Assembly (NCBI GenBank): GCA_021795795.1
Contig: JAJYPA010000389.1
Coordinates: 1 to 7,713, forward strand
Origin: Pseudomonadota bacterium
Lineage (GTDB): Bacteria; Pseudomonadota; Gammaproteobacteria; Halothiobacillales; Halothiobacillaceae
DNA: 7,713 bases
Reading direction: 5' to 3'
Shown here: piece by piece, positions 1 through 5,613 of the stretch
Layout: the number at the start of each line of letters is the position of its first letter
Position numbering within the stretch: position 1 is the first letter of the stretch
Notes under the pieces: model-generated
Told to the model about the DNA's origin: nothing
What the model saw: the letters and a program-made list of their open reading frames with translations, nothing else
Databases searched by the model: none
Translations under genes and position numbers: made by a program

Positions 1-777
1 CGGGCAATAGATGCGCTGCAGCATTCCCTCTTGGGCACCTTGCCCAGCGAGTTGAAACAACTTGGGGAAGCTTTGCTCGCCGCACCAGTGACGATTAATT
101 CCCTGCCAGGGGACTTACGTAGCCGCTACCTTGCCGCAGATGGTCAAGCGCGGGTCGAGGTCTTTCCCAAGGCGGATCTGACAAACAATCAAAAGATGTT
201 ACATTTTGTCAGCTCGGTCCTGCAGGTGGAACCAACTGCGGTCGGCACCCCGGTCATGCTAGTCGAGGGCGGCGAAGCGGTGCTCGGGGCCTTTCAGGAA
301 GCCACCTATATCGCGATTGCTGGTATCGCCCTGCTCCTGCTCTTATCGCTTCGGCGCTATCGTGATATGTTGCTGATCATATTGCCGTTATTATTGGCAG
401 CGCTGTTCACGGTGGCGGCGATGTCCCTCTTGGGGGTAAGTTTCAACCTGGGCAATATCATCGTCCTTCCGCTTCTCATTGGTCTCGGCGTAGCCTTCGG
501 TATTTACATCGTCTTGCGCTGGCGCAGCGGAGTGGATGCTGCCCACTTGCTGCAGACCTCCACGCCGATGGCAGTTTTCTTTAGCGGGCTGACCACGTTG
601 AGCGCCTTTGGTAGCATGGCGCTGTCCGTTGATCCGGGTATGGCCAGTTTGGGGGATGCCTTGAGTATCGCCTTGGCGATCGTGCTGCTCTGTATTCTCG
701 TTGTGCTGCCTGCGCTTCTGCTGCTTTTCACCAATTCTCCTCATGAAGAAGGGATTGTTCAGGATGAAGGTAGCTGA
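1..777 (+). CDS. hpnN: HpnN hopanoid transporter (RND/MMPL family), C-terminal part
   Basis: This is the 3' end of a gene cut by the left window edge; the frame is open from base 1 and gives the last 258 residues. It looks like the C-terminal third of HpnN, an inner-membrane RND-superfamily protein that usually has about 850-900 residues. In Rhodopseudomonas and Burkholderia, HpnN is known to be needed to deliver hopanoids to the outer membrane. Residues 1-95 are hydrophilic and match the end of the second large periplasmic domain. Five hydrophobic helices follow, consistent with TM8-TM12. The segment GVAFGIYIVLRWRSG, followed by a serine/threonine-rich helix (FFSGLTTLSAFGSMALS), is what I recognise as typical of HpnN. 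The tail ends in a short acidic stretch. It overlaps the next gene by 14 bp. Another MMPL exporter is the main alternative, but the downstream hpnL, hpnH and hpnM genes make HpnN much more likely. Confidence 0.9.
   Translation, partial: RAIDALQHSLLGTLPSELKQLGEALLAAPVTINSLPGDLRSRYLAADGQARVEVFPKADLTNNQKMLHFVSSVLQVEPTAVGTPVMLVEGGEAVLGAFQEATYIAIAGIALLLLLSLRRYRDMLLIILPLLLAALFTVAAMSLLGVSFNLGNIIVLPLLIGLGVAFGIYIVLRWRSGVDAAHLLQTSTPMAVFFSGLTTLSAFGSMALSVDPGMASLGDALSIALAIVLLCILVVLPALLLLFTNSPHEEGIVQDEGS
748..754 (+). promoter_or_regulatory. Ribosome binding site that selects the hpnL start
   Basis: The purine run GAAGGGA lies 9 bases before the ATG at 764, inside the 3' end of hpnN. The earlier in-frame ATG at 743 has only pyrimidine-rich sequence in front of it. 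This favours 764 as the start and implies translational coupling to hpnN. Confidence 0.55.
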
Positions 778-1807
778 TTTCGCCGCCGCGGTGCGGCGGC
801 AACTCGGGAGTGCGGTACTGCTCCTGGGTGGGCTGTTATTCATGGGCTATCTCATCTGGCATGAGGGTGCGGGAGGCATTTTCGCGATACTGCGTGATGG
901 TTCCTGGCTATTGTTGATTCTTCTTCCCGTACATATGCTGGTCATTGCCCTGGATGCCACGAGCTGGCGCTGGATTTTGGCGGACGTTCCCAAGCGACCA
1001 GCGTTGGCGCGACTGACCTGGTTGGCCCTGCTGCGGGAAGCCGTGAATGGACTCCTGCCCGTCGCCCGAGTGGGCGGCGAATTTGTCGGTATTCGCGGAT
1101 TGGCGCAGATGGGGGTATCGCTCTACCAAGCGGCGGCTAGCGTCGTGGTCGAAGTGAGTCTGACGCTGTTGAGCCAGTTTTTCTTTACGCTGCTGGGTCT
1201 TGTACTCCTGTTGCATTGGGCAAGCGATGTCCATCTTCGCGATGCCGTGCTATACGGATTGGCGCTAAGTTTACCGATACTGGCACTGTTGTTCTGGTTG
1301 CAGGGTCGTGTCGGTCTTTTCCATCTGTTCCAAAGAATCCTGCGTCGACTGAGCGGGGGGCGGGATTGGATTGCGCTGCGTGGTGATCCACGGCAACTGG
1401 ATGCGGAAATCGCCCGCCTGTATCGCCGGCGCTGGGCCTTACTCTGGGCGAATTTTTGGCAATTGCTGGGCCTCTTTGCCGGTGCGGGAGAGTTGTGGCT
1501 GAGCTTTGTCTTGCTGCACCACTCGATTTCCGCGCCTGCGGCCCTTCTGCTGGAAAGCCTGGGGCAAGCGCTACGCAGTGCCGCATTCTTTGTGCCGTCA
1601 GCGTTAGGCGTGCAGGAGGGTGGTTTTATGTTATTCGGGACAGTGCTGGGAATCGGCCCCGATCTGGCCTTGGCCTATTCCTTGCTCCGGCGCTTTCGTG
1701 AGCTGGCATTAGGTCTGCCGTTGTTGCTGTCCTGGTATTTACTGGAAGGGCGACGCCTTCGTCAAAATTGGTCCAAAAAAGTACTGGCTTGGGAGGAAAC
1801 CGCATGA
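764..1807 (+). CDS. hpnL: HpnL-type integral membrane protein (lysylphosphatidylglycerol synthase TM-region / flippase-like family)
   Basis: This 347-residue polytopic inner-membrane protein belongs to the family related to the membrane region of lysylphosphatidylglycerol synthase (MprF/AglD-like), whose hopanoid-cluster member is called HpnL. Hydrophobic helices are visible near residues 14-32, 46-64, 125-150, 160-180, 225-252 and 270-326. Family-like conserved segments are [13 protein letters not shown] (residues 95-107), [13 protein letters not shown] (276-288) and the late [11 protein letters not shown] segment (308-317). The soluble aminoacyl-transferase domain of MprF is absent, so lysyl transfer is not expected. 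The exact biochemical role of HpnL is not established to my knowledge; membership of a flippase-like family suggests lipid translocation, which is inference. The start at 764 is chosen on ribosome-site grounds; 743 would add 7 residues. The gene overlaps hpnN by 14 bp, and its stop overlaps the next start as ATGA. Confidence 0.83.
   Translation: MKVADFAAAVRRQLGSAVLLLGGLLFMGYLIWHEGAGGIFAILRDGSWLLLILLPVHMLVIALDATSWRWILADVPKRPALARLTWLALLREAVNGLLPVARVGGEFVGIRGLAQMGVSLYQAAASVVVEVSLTLLSQFFFTLLGLVLLLHWASDVHLRDAVLYGLALSLPILALLFWLQGRVGLFHLFQRILRRLSGGRDWIALRGDPRQLDAEIARLYRRRWALLWANFWQLLGLFAGAGELWLSFVLLHHSISAPAALLLESLGQALRSAAFFVPSALGVQEGGFMLFGTVLGIGPDLALAYSLLRRFRELALGLPLLLSWYLLEGRRLRQNWSKKVLAWEETA
1792..1796 (+). 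promoter_or_regulatory. Strong ribosome binding site for the ferritin-like gene
   Basis: GGAGG lies 7 bases before the ATG at 1804, within the last codons of hpnL. It supports 1804 over the in-frame GTG-type start further upstream at 1768, and it fits coupled translation through the ATGA overlap. Confidence 0.7.
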
Positions 1808-2646
1808 GTGTTGTGGCGACTGAGATGGCAAGGCAAAGTCATCGAGAGCTATTCTGTCAATTTTTTCACGATACCCACGTGGATTTCGATCCGAAGACTA
1901 TCGACTGGCCGGACCTGGATGCGGCGGCCGAGCAGCGACTCAAATCTCTGCCGTTCTGGGGTGAGGCGGTGGCAACGGAAAGTGTCACGGCGCGCATGGT
2001 GCAGCACATGGCGGACACGGAAACCGATCCCTTGGTCAAGGCTGCAGTGGCCCTCGATGGCTACGAAGAGCGCCGCCACGCCGAGCTCTTGCAGGCCCTG
2101 GTCACGCACTATGGAATCGTGATTCCGTCGCTACCGGCGCCGCCGCCGATTCGGGACCCGCACTGGGAGTTTCTTTTTACTGGCTACGGCGAGTGCCTCG
2201 ACTCCTATTTTGCGTTTGGTCTCTTTGCTGCAGCGCGAGATTCCGGATTTTTCCCTGAGGCCCTGGTGCAGATCTTCGATCCGATCATGCAGGAAGAGGC
2301 GCGGCATATCATCTTCTTTGTTAATTGGTTGCATTGGTATCGCCAACAACTGCCGTGGTGGAAGAAGCTGCAGCTCGAATACCGACGCTTGCAGGTGATC
2401 GCTTTGCAGGCCTGGGCACGGATCCAGACGGCGCGTGGCATGGGAGGAGAGGGAGAAGAAAACTTCACCATGACCGGTCATGAGCAGGTCAGCCAGGATA
2501 TGAGTCTCACCAAGTTGCTGGCACTGTGCAGAAGCGAAAATGAGCGTCGCTTTGCGCCTTACGACGCCCGATTACTACGGCCCAAGCTTGCCCCGAGAAT
2601 TGCCAATTTCTTGTTTTTCTTTCTTTCTCGGAGAAAAACGGCGTAA
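1804..2646 (+). CDS. Ferritin-like di-iron protein of unknown function in a hopanoid cluster
   Basis: This is a 280-residue, apparently cytoplasmic protein with no signal peptide. It shows the pattern of a ferritin-like di-iron four-helix bundle. There is a candidate first-helix glutamate (E59, or E54), a first ExxH (E89-R-R-H92), a third-helix glutamate (E130) and a second ExxH (E165-A-R-H168). The spacings (E59 to E89 is 30, E130 to E165 is 35) are close to the metal ligands of class I ribonucleotide reductase R2 (D84, E115/H118, E204, E238/H241 in E. coli). That supports an intact di-iron site, but the protein is too short and diverged to be R2. Residues 174-207 are rich in Trp, Arg and Lys and could form an amphipathic membrane-facing surface. 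The C-terminus carries a short hydrophobic run (FLFFFL, 269-274) followed by basic residues. It is translationally coupled to hpnL and lies just before the hpnH promoter. Such proteins can be oxygenases, desaturases, N-oxygenases or iron-storage relatives. I do not recognise the specific family; a hopanoid-modifying oxidase is a context-based guess. Confidence 0.8.
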   Translation: MSVVATEMARQSHRELFCQFFHDTHVDFDPKTIDWPDLDAAAEQRLKSLPFWGEAVATESVTARMVQHMADTETDPLVKAAVALDGYEERRHAELLQALVTHYGIVIPSLPAPPPIRDPHWEFLFTGYGECLDSYFAFGLFAAARDSGFFPEALVQIFDPIMQEEARHIIFFVNWLHWYRQQLPWWKKLQLEYRRLQVIALQAWARIQTARGMGGEGEENFTMTGHEQVSQDMSLTKLLALCRSENERRFAPYDARLLRPKLAPRIANFLFFFLSRRKTA

Positions 2647-2657
2647 CCATTCTGCAT

Positions 2658-2688
2658 TTGGGTAACATACGCAGTGGTATGTTATACT
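2658..2688 (+). promoter_or_regulatory. Predicted extended -10 promoter for hpnH
   Basis: The -10 hexamer TATACT lies at 2683-2688, preceded by TG at 2680-2681 and one further base, which makes an extended -10 element. A weak -35-like TTGGGT lies at 2658-2663 with a long 19-base spacer. Extended -10 promoters tolerate a poor -35. Transcription would begin near 2695 and leave an untranslated leader of about 50 bases before the hpnH start at 2748. This is the only sizeable intergenic gap in the window, which supports a promoter here. The call is by consensus matching only. Confidence 0.55.
2663..2684. promoter_or_regulatory. Palindromic operator overlapping the hpnH promoter
   Basis: This is a perfect 8-bp inverted repeat, TAACATAC-N6-GTATGTTA, with arms at 2663-2670 and 2677-2684. 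It fills the promoter spacer and its right arm enters the -10 hexamer, so a dimeric repressor bound here would block RNA polymerase. The size, about 22 bp with dyad symmetry, suits a helix-turn-helix dimer such as a TetR-, MarR- or LacI-type regulator. No regulator gene is in the window. It is AT-rich with no following T-run, so it does not look like a terminator. Confidence 0.5.
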
Positions 2689-2747
2689 CATAAGCAAGTT
2701 CGCAATCACTGGGGGGTTGAGATCCCTGGGAAAGGAGAATTCAGACC

Positions 2748-3851
2748 ATGGCAGTGCCACTGATACAAAGCTATCGGGTAGGTCGATATATCATCGGCCA
2801 AAAATTGCGCGGAAACCGCCGTTATCCTTTGGTGCTGATGCTCGAGCCACTTTTTCGCTGTAACTTGGCCTGCGCAGGTTGTGGAAAAATCGATTACCCT
2901 GATGAGGTTCTCGATAAACGCCTGTCGGTAGAAGAGTGTATTGGCGCTGCCGAGGAGTGTGGTGCGCCGATCGTCTCGATCGCAGGGGGTGAACCCCTGA
3001 TTCACAAGGATATGCCAGAGATCGTTGCTGGGCTGATAGAGCGCAAGCGCTTCGTCTATCTGTGTACCAATGCGTTGCTCCTGAAGAAGCGTATGGGTGA
3101 CTACCAGCCTTCTCCCTATTTGACGTTCTCGGTGCATCTCGACGGGAATGAGCATCGTCATGATGATTCTGTCTGTCAGCCTGGCACCTACAAGCGCGCA
3201 GCAATGGCGATTCGTGAGGCGGTAGAAAATGGCTTTCGCGTCACCGTCAACTGCACCCTGTTTCAGGGGGAAGGTGCGGAAGAGGTGGCAGGTTTCCTTG
3301 ATGATTGCAAGGCGATGGGTGTGGAAGGAGTGACGATCTCGCCGGGTTTCAACTATGAGCGGGCGCCGCAGCAAGAGGTGTTCATCAAGCGCCAGGCGTC
3401 CCGCCAGCTCTTCCGTGACATTTTTCGCCTGGGCAAGGAGCGCAAGGCGAAATGGAAATTCAACCAGTCGAGTTTGTTTCTGGATTTTCTGGCTGGTAAC
3501 CAGACCTACCAATGCACGCCCTGGGGCAATCCCACGCGCAATATCTTTGGTTGGCAAAAACCTTGCTACCTGCTGGTGAGTGAGGGCTATGCACCAAGTT
3601 TTCGCGCTTTGATGGAGGAAACTCCCTGGGAACGCTATGGCGTGGGTAACAACAGCAAATGTGACCAGTGTCAGGTGCACTCTGGTTTTGAGCCAACAGC
3701 GGTGAACGATACCTTCGCTCACCCCCTCAAGGCGCTGAAGGTATCGCTCTTCGGGCCGAGAACGCGGGGGCCGATGGCTCCCGACATGCCCGCAAGCCCT
3801 CCGGGTCCGGGCAGCGAGCGGCCGGTGTTCCCCTTGCGGGTGGAACGTTGA
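2748..3851 (+). CDS. hpnH: HpnH, radical SAM adenosylhopane synthase
   Basis: HpnH joins the 5'-deoxyadenosyl radical made from S-adenosylmethionine to diploptene, giving adenosylhopane. This is the first committed step to extended, side-chain-bearing hopanoids. The 367-residue protein carries the [4Fe-4S] motif CNLACAGC (C38, C42, C45) and the SAM-binding GGEP (residues 80-83). A cysteine falls at position 106 (YLCTN). From memory of published work on the Zymomonas enzyme, Cys106 reduces the product radical and sets stereochemistry, so the key residue appears present. The C-terminal region holds C256, C273 and a C305-x-x-C308 pair that could bind a further metal or cluster. After about residue 340 the protein ends in a Pro/Gly-rich tail. 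The start is well supported: AGGAG at 2733-2737, 10 bases before the ATG. It is the first gene after the predicted promoter, and hpnM follows after 30 bases. Confidence 0.97.
   Translation: MAVPLIQSYRVGRYIIGQKLRGNRRYPLVLMLEPLFRCNLACAGCGKIDYPDEVLDKRLSVEECIGAAEECGAPIVSIAGGEPLIHKDMPEIVAGLIERKRFVYLCTNALLLKKRMGDYQPSPYLTFSVHLDGNEHRHDDSVCQPGTYKRAAMAIREAVENGFRVTVNCTLFQGEGAEEVAGFLDDCKAMGVEGVTISPGFNYERAPQQEVFIKRQASRQLFRDIFRLGKERKAKWKFNQSSLFLDFLAGNQTYQCTPWGNPTRNIFGWQKPCYLLVSEGYAPSFRALMEETPWERYGVGNNSKCDQCQVHSGFEPTAVNDTFAHPLKALKVSLFGPRTRGPMAPDMPASPPGPGSERPVFPLRVER
3789..3840 (+). repeat. 8-bp inverted repeat (long-loop hairpin) at the hpnH 3' end
   Basis: CCCGCAAG at 3789-3796 and CTTGCGGG at 3833-3840 are perfect reverse complements flanking a 36-base GC-rich interval with further short complementary runs (CCGG/CCGGG). 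The structure lies in the last 20 codons of hpnH, just before its stop at 3849. No T-run follows, so it is unlikely to be an intrinsic terminator. It could be an mRNA-stabilising or processing stem between hpnH and hpnM, or chance in a Pro/Gly-rich, GC-rich coding tail. Confidence 0.35.
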
Positions 3852-3881
3852 ACCCGTCTGCCTAATATAAGGAGCTACGGC

Positions 3882-4538
3882 ATGTCTTATAAGTCAAGGG
3901 TTTTGCTTCCGGTTCTCTCTCTCGCTTGCTTCTTTGCCATAAGTCCGATGGCATGGGCGGATTCCTCGCCCTCCAGTACAGTGACGGCAGAGAGCAGTAG
4001 TGCTGAGACGACGATTCAAACTCTCGATCAGGCGATCTTGTCCACGATGCAGGCGGGAGAGAAGGCGGGCTACCAGGGGCGGTACAAGATCATTGCACCG
4101 GTTCTGAACAAGACGTTTGATTTTCGCGGCATTGCGCAAATCGCTTTGGGTTCTGATTGGCCAAAGTTGAGCGCCGCACAGCAAAAGCAGTTTGTCAGCG
4201 TGCTGGCAGAATACACCGCCGCCACCTACGCTGGCCGCTTCGATAGTTACAATGGCGAGCATCTCGCTGTGATTCAAACACAGCAGCTACGCCCGGGTAC
4301 GATGGGGGTTTTTACTACCCTTACCCTGAAGAATGGTCGGGTGCATCGTTTTGACTATCTTCTGACCCAAGACAAAGGGGCTGGATGGCGCGTTATCAAT
4401 GTGGTTGCTGATGGCGTCAGCGACCTGTCCATGAAACGCTCAGAATACACCCAGATGATCAAAAACAAGGGCTTCTCTGCACTGATTGCGCATCTACAGC
4501 AACAAATTAACGACTACGCGACGGGCAAGAAATCGTGA
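3882..4538 (+). CDS. hpnM: HpnM, MlaC-like periplasmic lipid carrier of the hopanoid cluster
   Basis: This 218-residue exported protein belongs to the MlaC/Ttg2D (toluene tolerance) family. The hopanoid-linked member is HpnM. MlaC ferries phospholipids between the inner-membrane complex and outer-membrane MlaA; HpnM is presumed to do a similar job for hopanoids or lipids, but its substrate is inferred. A Sec signal peptide is clear: basic start, hydrophobic core (residues 7-20) and an AWA site with cleavage after A26. A Ser/Thr/Ala-rich linker (27-44) precedes the domain. The domain shows family-typical segments: FDFRGIAQIALG (78-89), the LSAAQQKQF helix and ATYAGRFDSYNGE. The start follows TAAGGAG (3868-3874) by 7 bases. 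Its stop overlaps the mlaA start as GTGA, which suggests coupled production of the two partners. Confidence 0.93.
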   Translation: MSYKSRVLLPVLSLACFFAISPMAWADSSPSSTVTAESSSAETTIQTLDQAILSTMQAGEKAGYQGRYKIIAPVLNKTFDFRGIAQIALGSDWPKLSAAQQKQFVSVLAEYTAATYAGRFDSYNGEHLAVIQTQQLRPGTMGVFTTLTLKNGRVHRFDYLLTQDKGAGWRVINVVADGVSDLSMKRSEYTQMIKNKGFSALIAHLQQQINDYATGKKS

Positions 4539-5308
4539 AATTTGCGCGCTGGTCTATGCTGCTCGGTCTTGTTGGCCTCCTATCCTTGGGCGGCTGTGCC
4601 ACCATGCAGGGGCCGGCCGCAAAATCCTCGGGAGACAATGATCCGTTTGAGCCAGTCAATAAACCCATCTTTCATGCCAATCTCTGGTTGTTCCGTAATG
4701 TGCTCAGCCCGGTCAACCAAGGTTACGAGGCAGTCACACCGAAATTTTTTCGTAGCAGTGTGAGCAATGTGTTTGCCAATGCAGATATGCCCTACATTTT
4801 CGTCAATGATTTTCTCCAAGGCCGAGTGCAGCCTGGGATGGAGGGTTTGAGCCGCTTTCTCGTCAATACTATTTTTGGCTTGGGGGGCATATTTGATGTG
4901 GCAAACAAACTGGATTTGCCCAAGCAAGATAATAGCTTTGGCGTGACTCTCGGGGTCTGGGGCGTGCCGCAGGGGCCGTATCTGGTGCTGCCGTTCTATG
5001 GTCCCAGTTCGCTGCGCAACCTACCGGGTATGGCACTGGCGATTTTTGTATCGCCCCCGTATTATTTCCCTACCAGCAATGCCCAATGGGCGTGGTCAGG
5101 CATGAGCGTGATCAATACGGGTCATGTGGATGCACCGCAGGTAAAGATGGTGGAAGATGCGGTCAATCCGTATATTTTTGCGCGTAATGCCTGGGAACAG
5201 CACGAGCAGTTCTTGATTGATGGCGGAAAGGTCAGTAAAGAGCAGTTGTTGCAGGGATTGGATCTGCCGCCAACTGCCGCGACTGCATCCGCAGCTGCTG
5301 TACCGTAA
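4535..5308 (+). CDS. mlaA: MlaA (VacJ) outer-membrane lipoprotein
   Basis: MlaA sits in the inner leaflet of the outer membrane, forms a channel for outer-leaflet phospholipids and passes them to MlaC. The 257-residue product has a lipoprotein signal with lipobox LGGC, lipidated at C21, and Ala rather than Asp at the following position, consistent with outer-membrane sorting. Family-like segments include NDPFEPVNKPIFHANLW (residues 35-51), DFLQGR, the RFLVNTIFGLGGIFDVA region, and GVWGVPQGPYLVLPFYGPSS. The start is GTG at 4535. The later ATG (residue 8) would remove the basic n-region of the signal, so GTG is preferred, and it gives a 4-base overlap with hpnM. The ribosome site is weak, which fits translational coupling. 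The C-terminus is an Ala/Thr-rich tail. No mlaFEDB genes are nearby in the window. Confidence 0.95.
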   Translation: MKFARWSMLLGLVGLLSLGGCATMQGPAAKSSGDNDPFEPVNKPIFHANLWLFRNVLSPVNQGYEAVTPKFFRSSVSNVFANADMPYIFVNDFLQGRVQPGMEGLSRFLVNTIFGLGGIFDVANKLDLPKQDNSFGVTLGVWGVPQGPYLVLPFYGPSSLRNLPGMALAIFVSPPYYFPTSNAQWAWSGMSVINTGHVDAPQVKMVEDAVNPYIFARNAWEQHEQFLIDGGKVSKEQLLQGLDLPPTAATASAAAVP

Positions 5309-5312
5309 AGGA
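5307..5312 (+). promoter_or_regulatory. Ribosome binding site for the TTG-started gatC
   Basis: AAAGGA overlaps the mlaA stop codon and lies 7 bases before the TTG at 5320. No in-frame ATG or GTG is available nearby, and the next methionine (residue 38) would remove conserved GatC sequence. This site therefore supports TTG as the start. Confidence 0.65.
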
Positions 5313-5319
5313 AGAGAAT

Positions 5320-5604
5320 TTGGATACGGAAATCGTCAAACGCATCGCGCTATTAAGTCGTATCGCCTTGCCTGAGGCGGAACTGCCACAGGTTGCGACA
5401 CAACTAGAGCGGATTTTTTCTTTGGTCGCAGAGATGCAGGCGGTGCCTACCGAGGGGATCGAACCTATGGCCCACCCTCTGGACTTGCAACAGCCATTGC
5501 GTCCGGACGCGTTACGCCCACAGAATTTGCCCCGTGAGGAACTGATGGCCTCCGCGCCGCGCGCGCAGGATGGGTTGTTTCTGGTTCCCAAAGTCATCGA
5601 ATAA
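5320..5604 (+). CDS. gatC: GatC, Asp/Glu-tRNA amidotransferase subunit C
   Basis: GatC is the small subunit that wraps around and stabilises GatA in the GatCAB amidotransferase, which converts misacylated Glu-tRNA(Gln) and/or Asp-tRNA(Asn) to the correct Gln- or Asn-tRNA. The length of 94 residues is normal for the family. Typical features are the N-terminal helix with IVKRIALLSRIAL, the helix ending near FSLVAEMQ, the PTEGIEPMAHPL stretch (residues 43-54), the RPD segment and the C-terminal GLFLVPKVIE, all as in other GatC proteins. It uses a TTG start 11 bases after the mlaA stop, and gatA begins 9 bases after its own stop. A rare start codon may lower its expression, but tight spacing and a good ribosome site compensate. 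Confidence 0.95.
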   Translation: MDTEIVKRIALLSRIALPEAELPQVATQLERIFSLVAEMQAVPTEGIEPMAHPLDLQQPLRPDALRPQNLPREELMASAPRAQDGLFLVPKVIE

Positions 5605-5613
5605 GGTACGATC

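Noticed and set aside
2593..2631. Inverted repeat CCGAGAA / TTCTCGG around a T-rich stretch at the end of the ferritin-like gene, considered as a terminator
   Set aside because: The 25-base loop is long, the T-rich part lies inside the loop rather than after the stem, and what follows is A-rich. The T-richness is explained by the Phe/Leu codons of the protein's hydrophobic C-terminus.
2711..2730. Possible leader hairpin or riboswitch from the G-run and CCC in the hpnH 5' leader
   Set aside because: Only about 3 base pairs can form, the leader is about 50 bases, and no known riboswitch core is visible.
2706..3722. A 338-codon open frame on the minus strand opposite hpnH
   Set aside because: It lies opposite a confidently identified gene. 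Its translation shows no recognisable domain, and long antisense frames are common in GC-biased coding DNA.
3861..3874. TAATATAAGG before hpnM considered as a -10 promoter element
   Set aside because: There is no -35 at suitable spacing (the nearest TTGCGG is 23 bases away), and the sequence is explained by the hpnM ribosome binding site.
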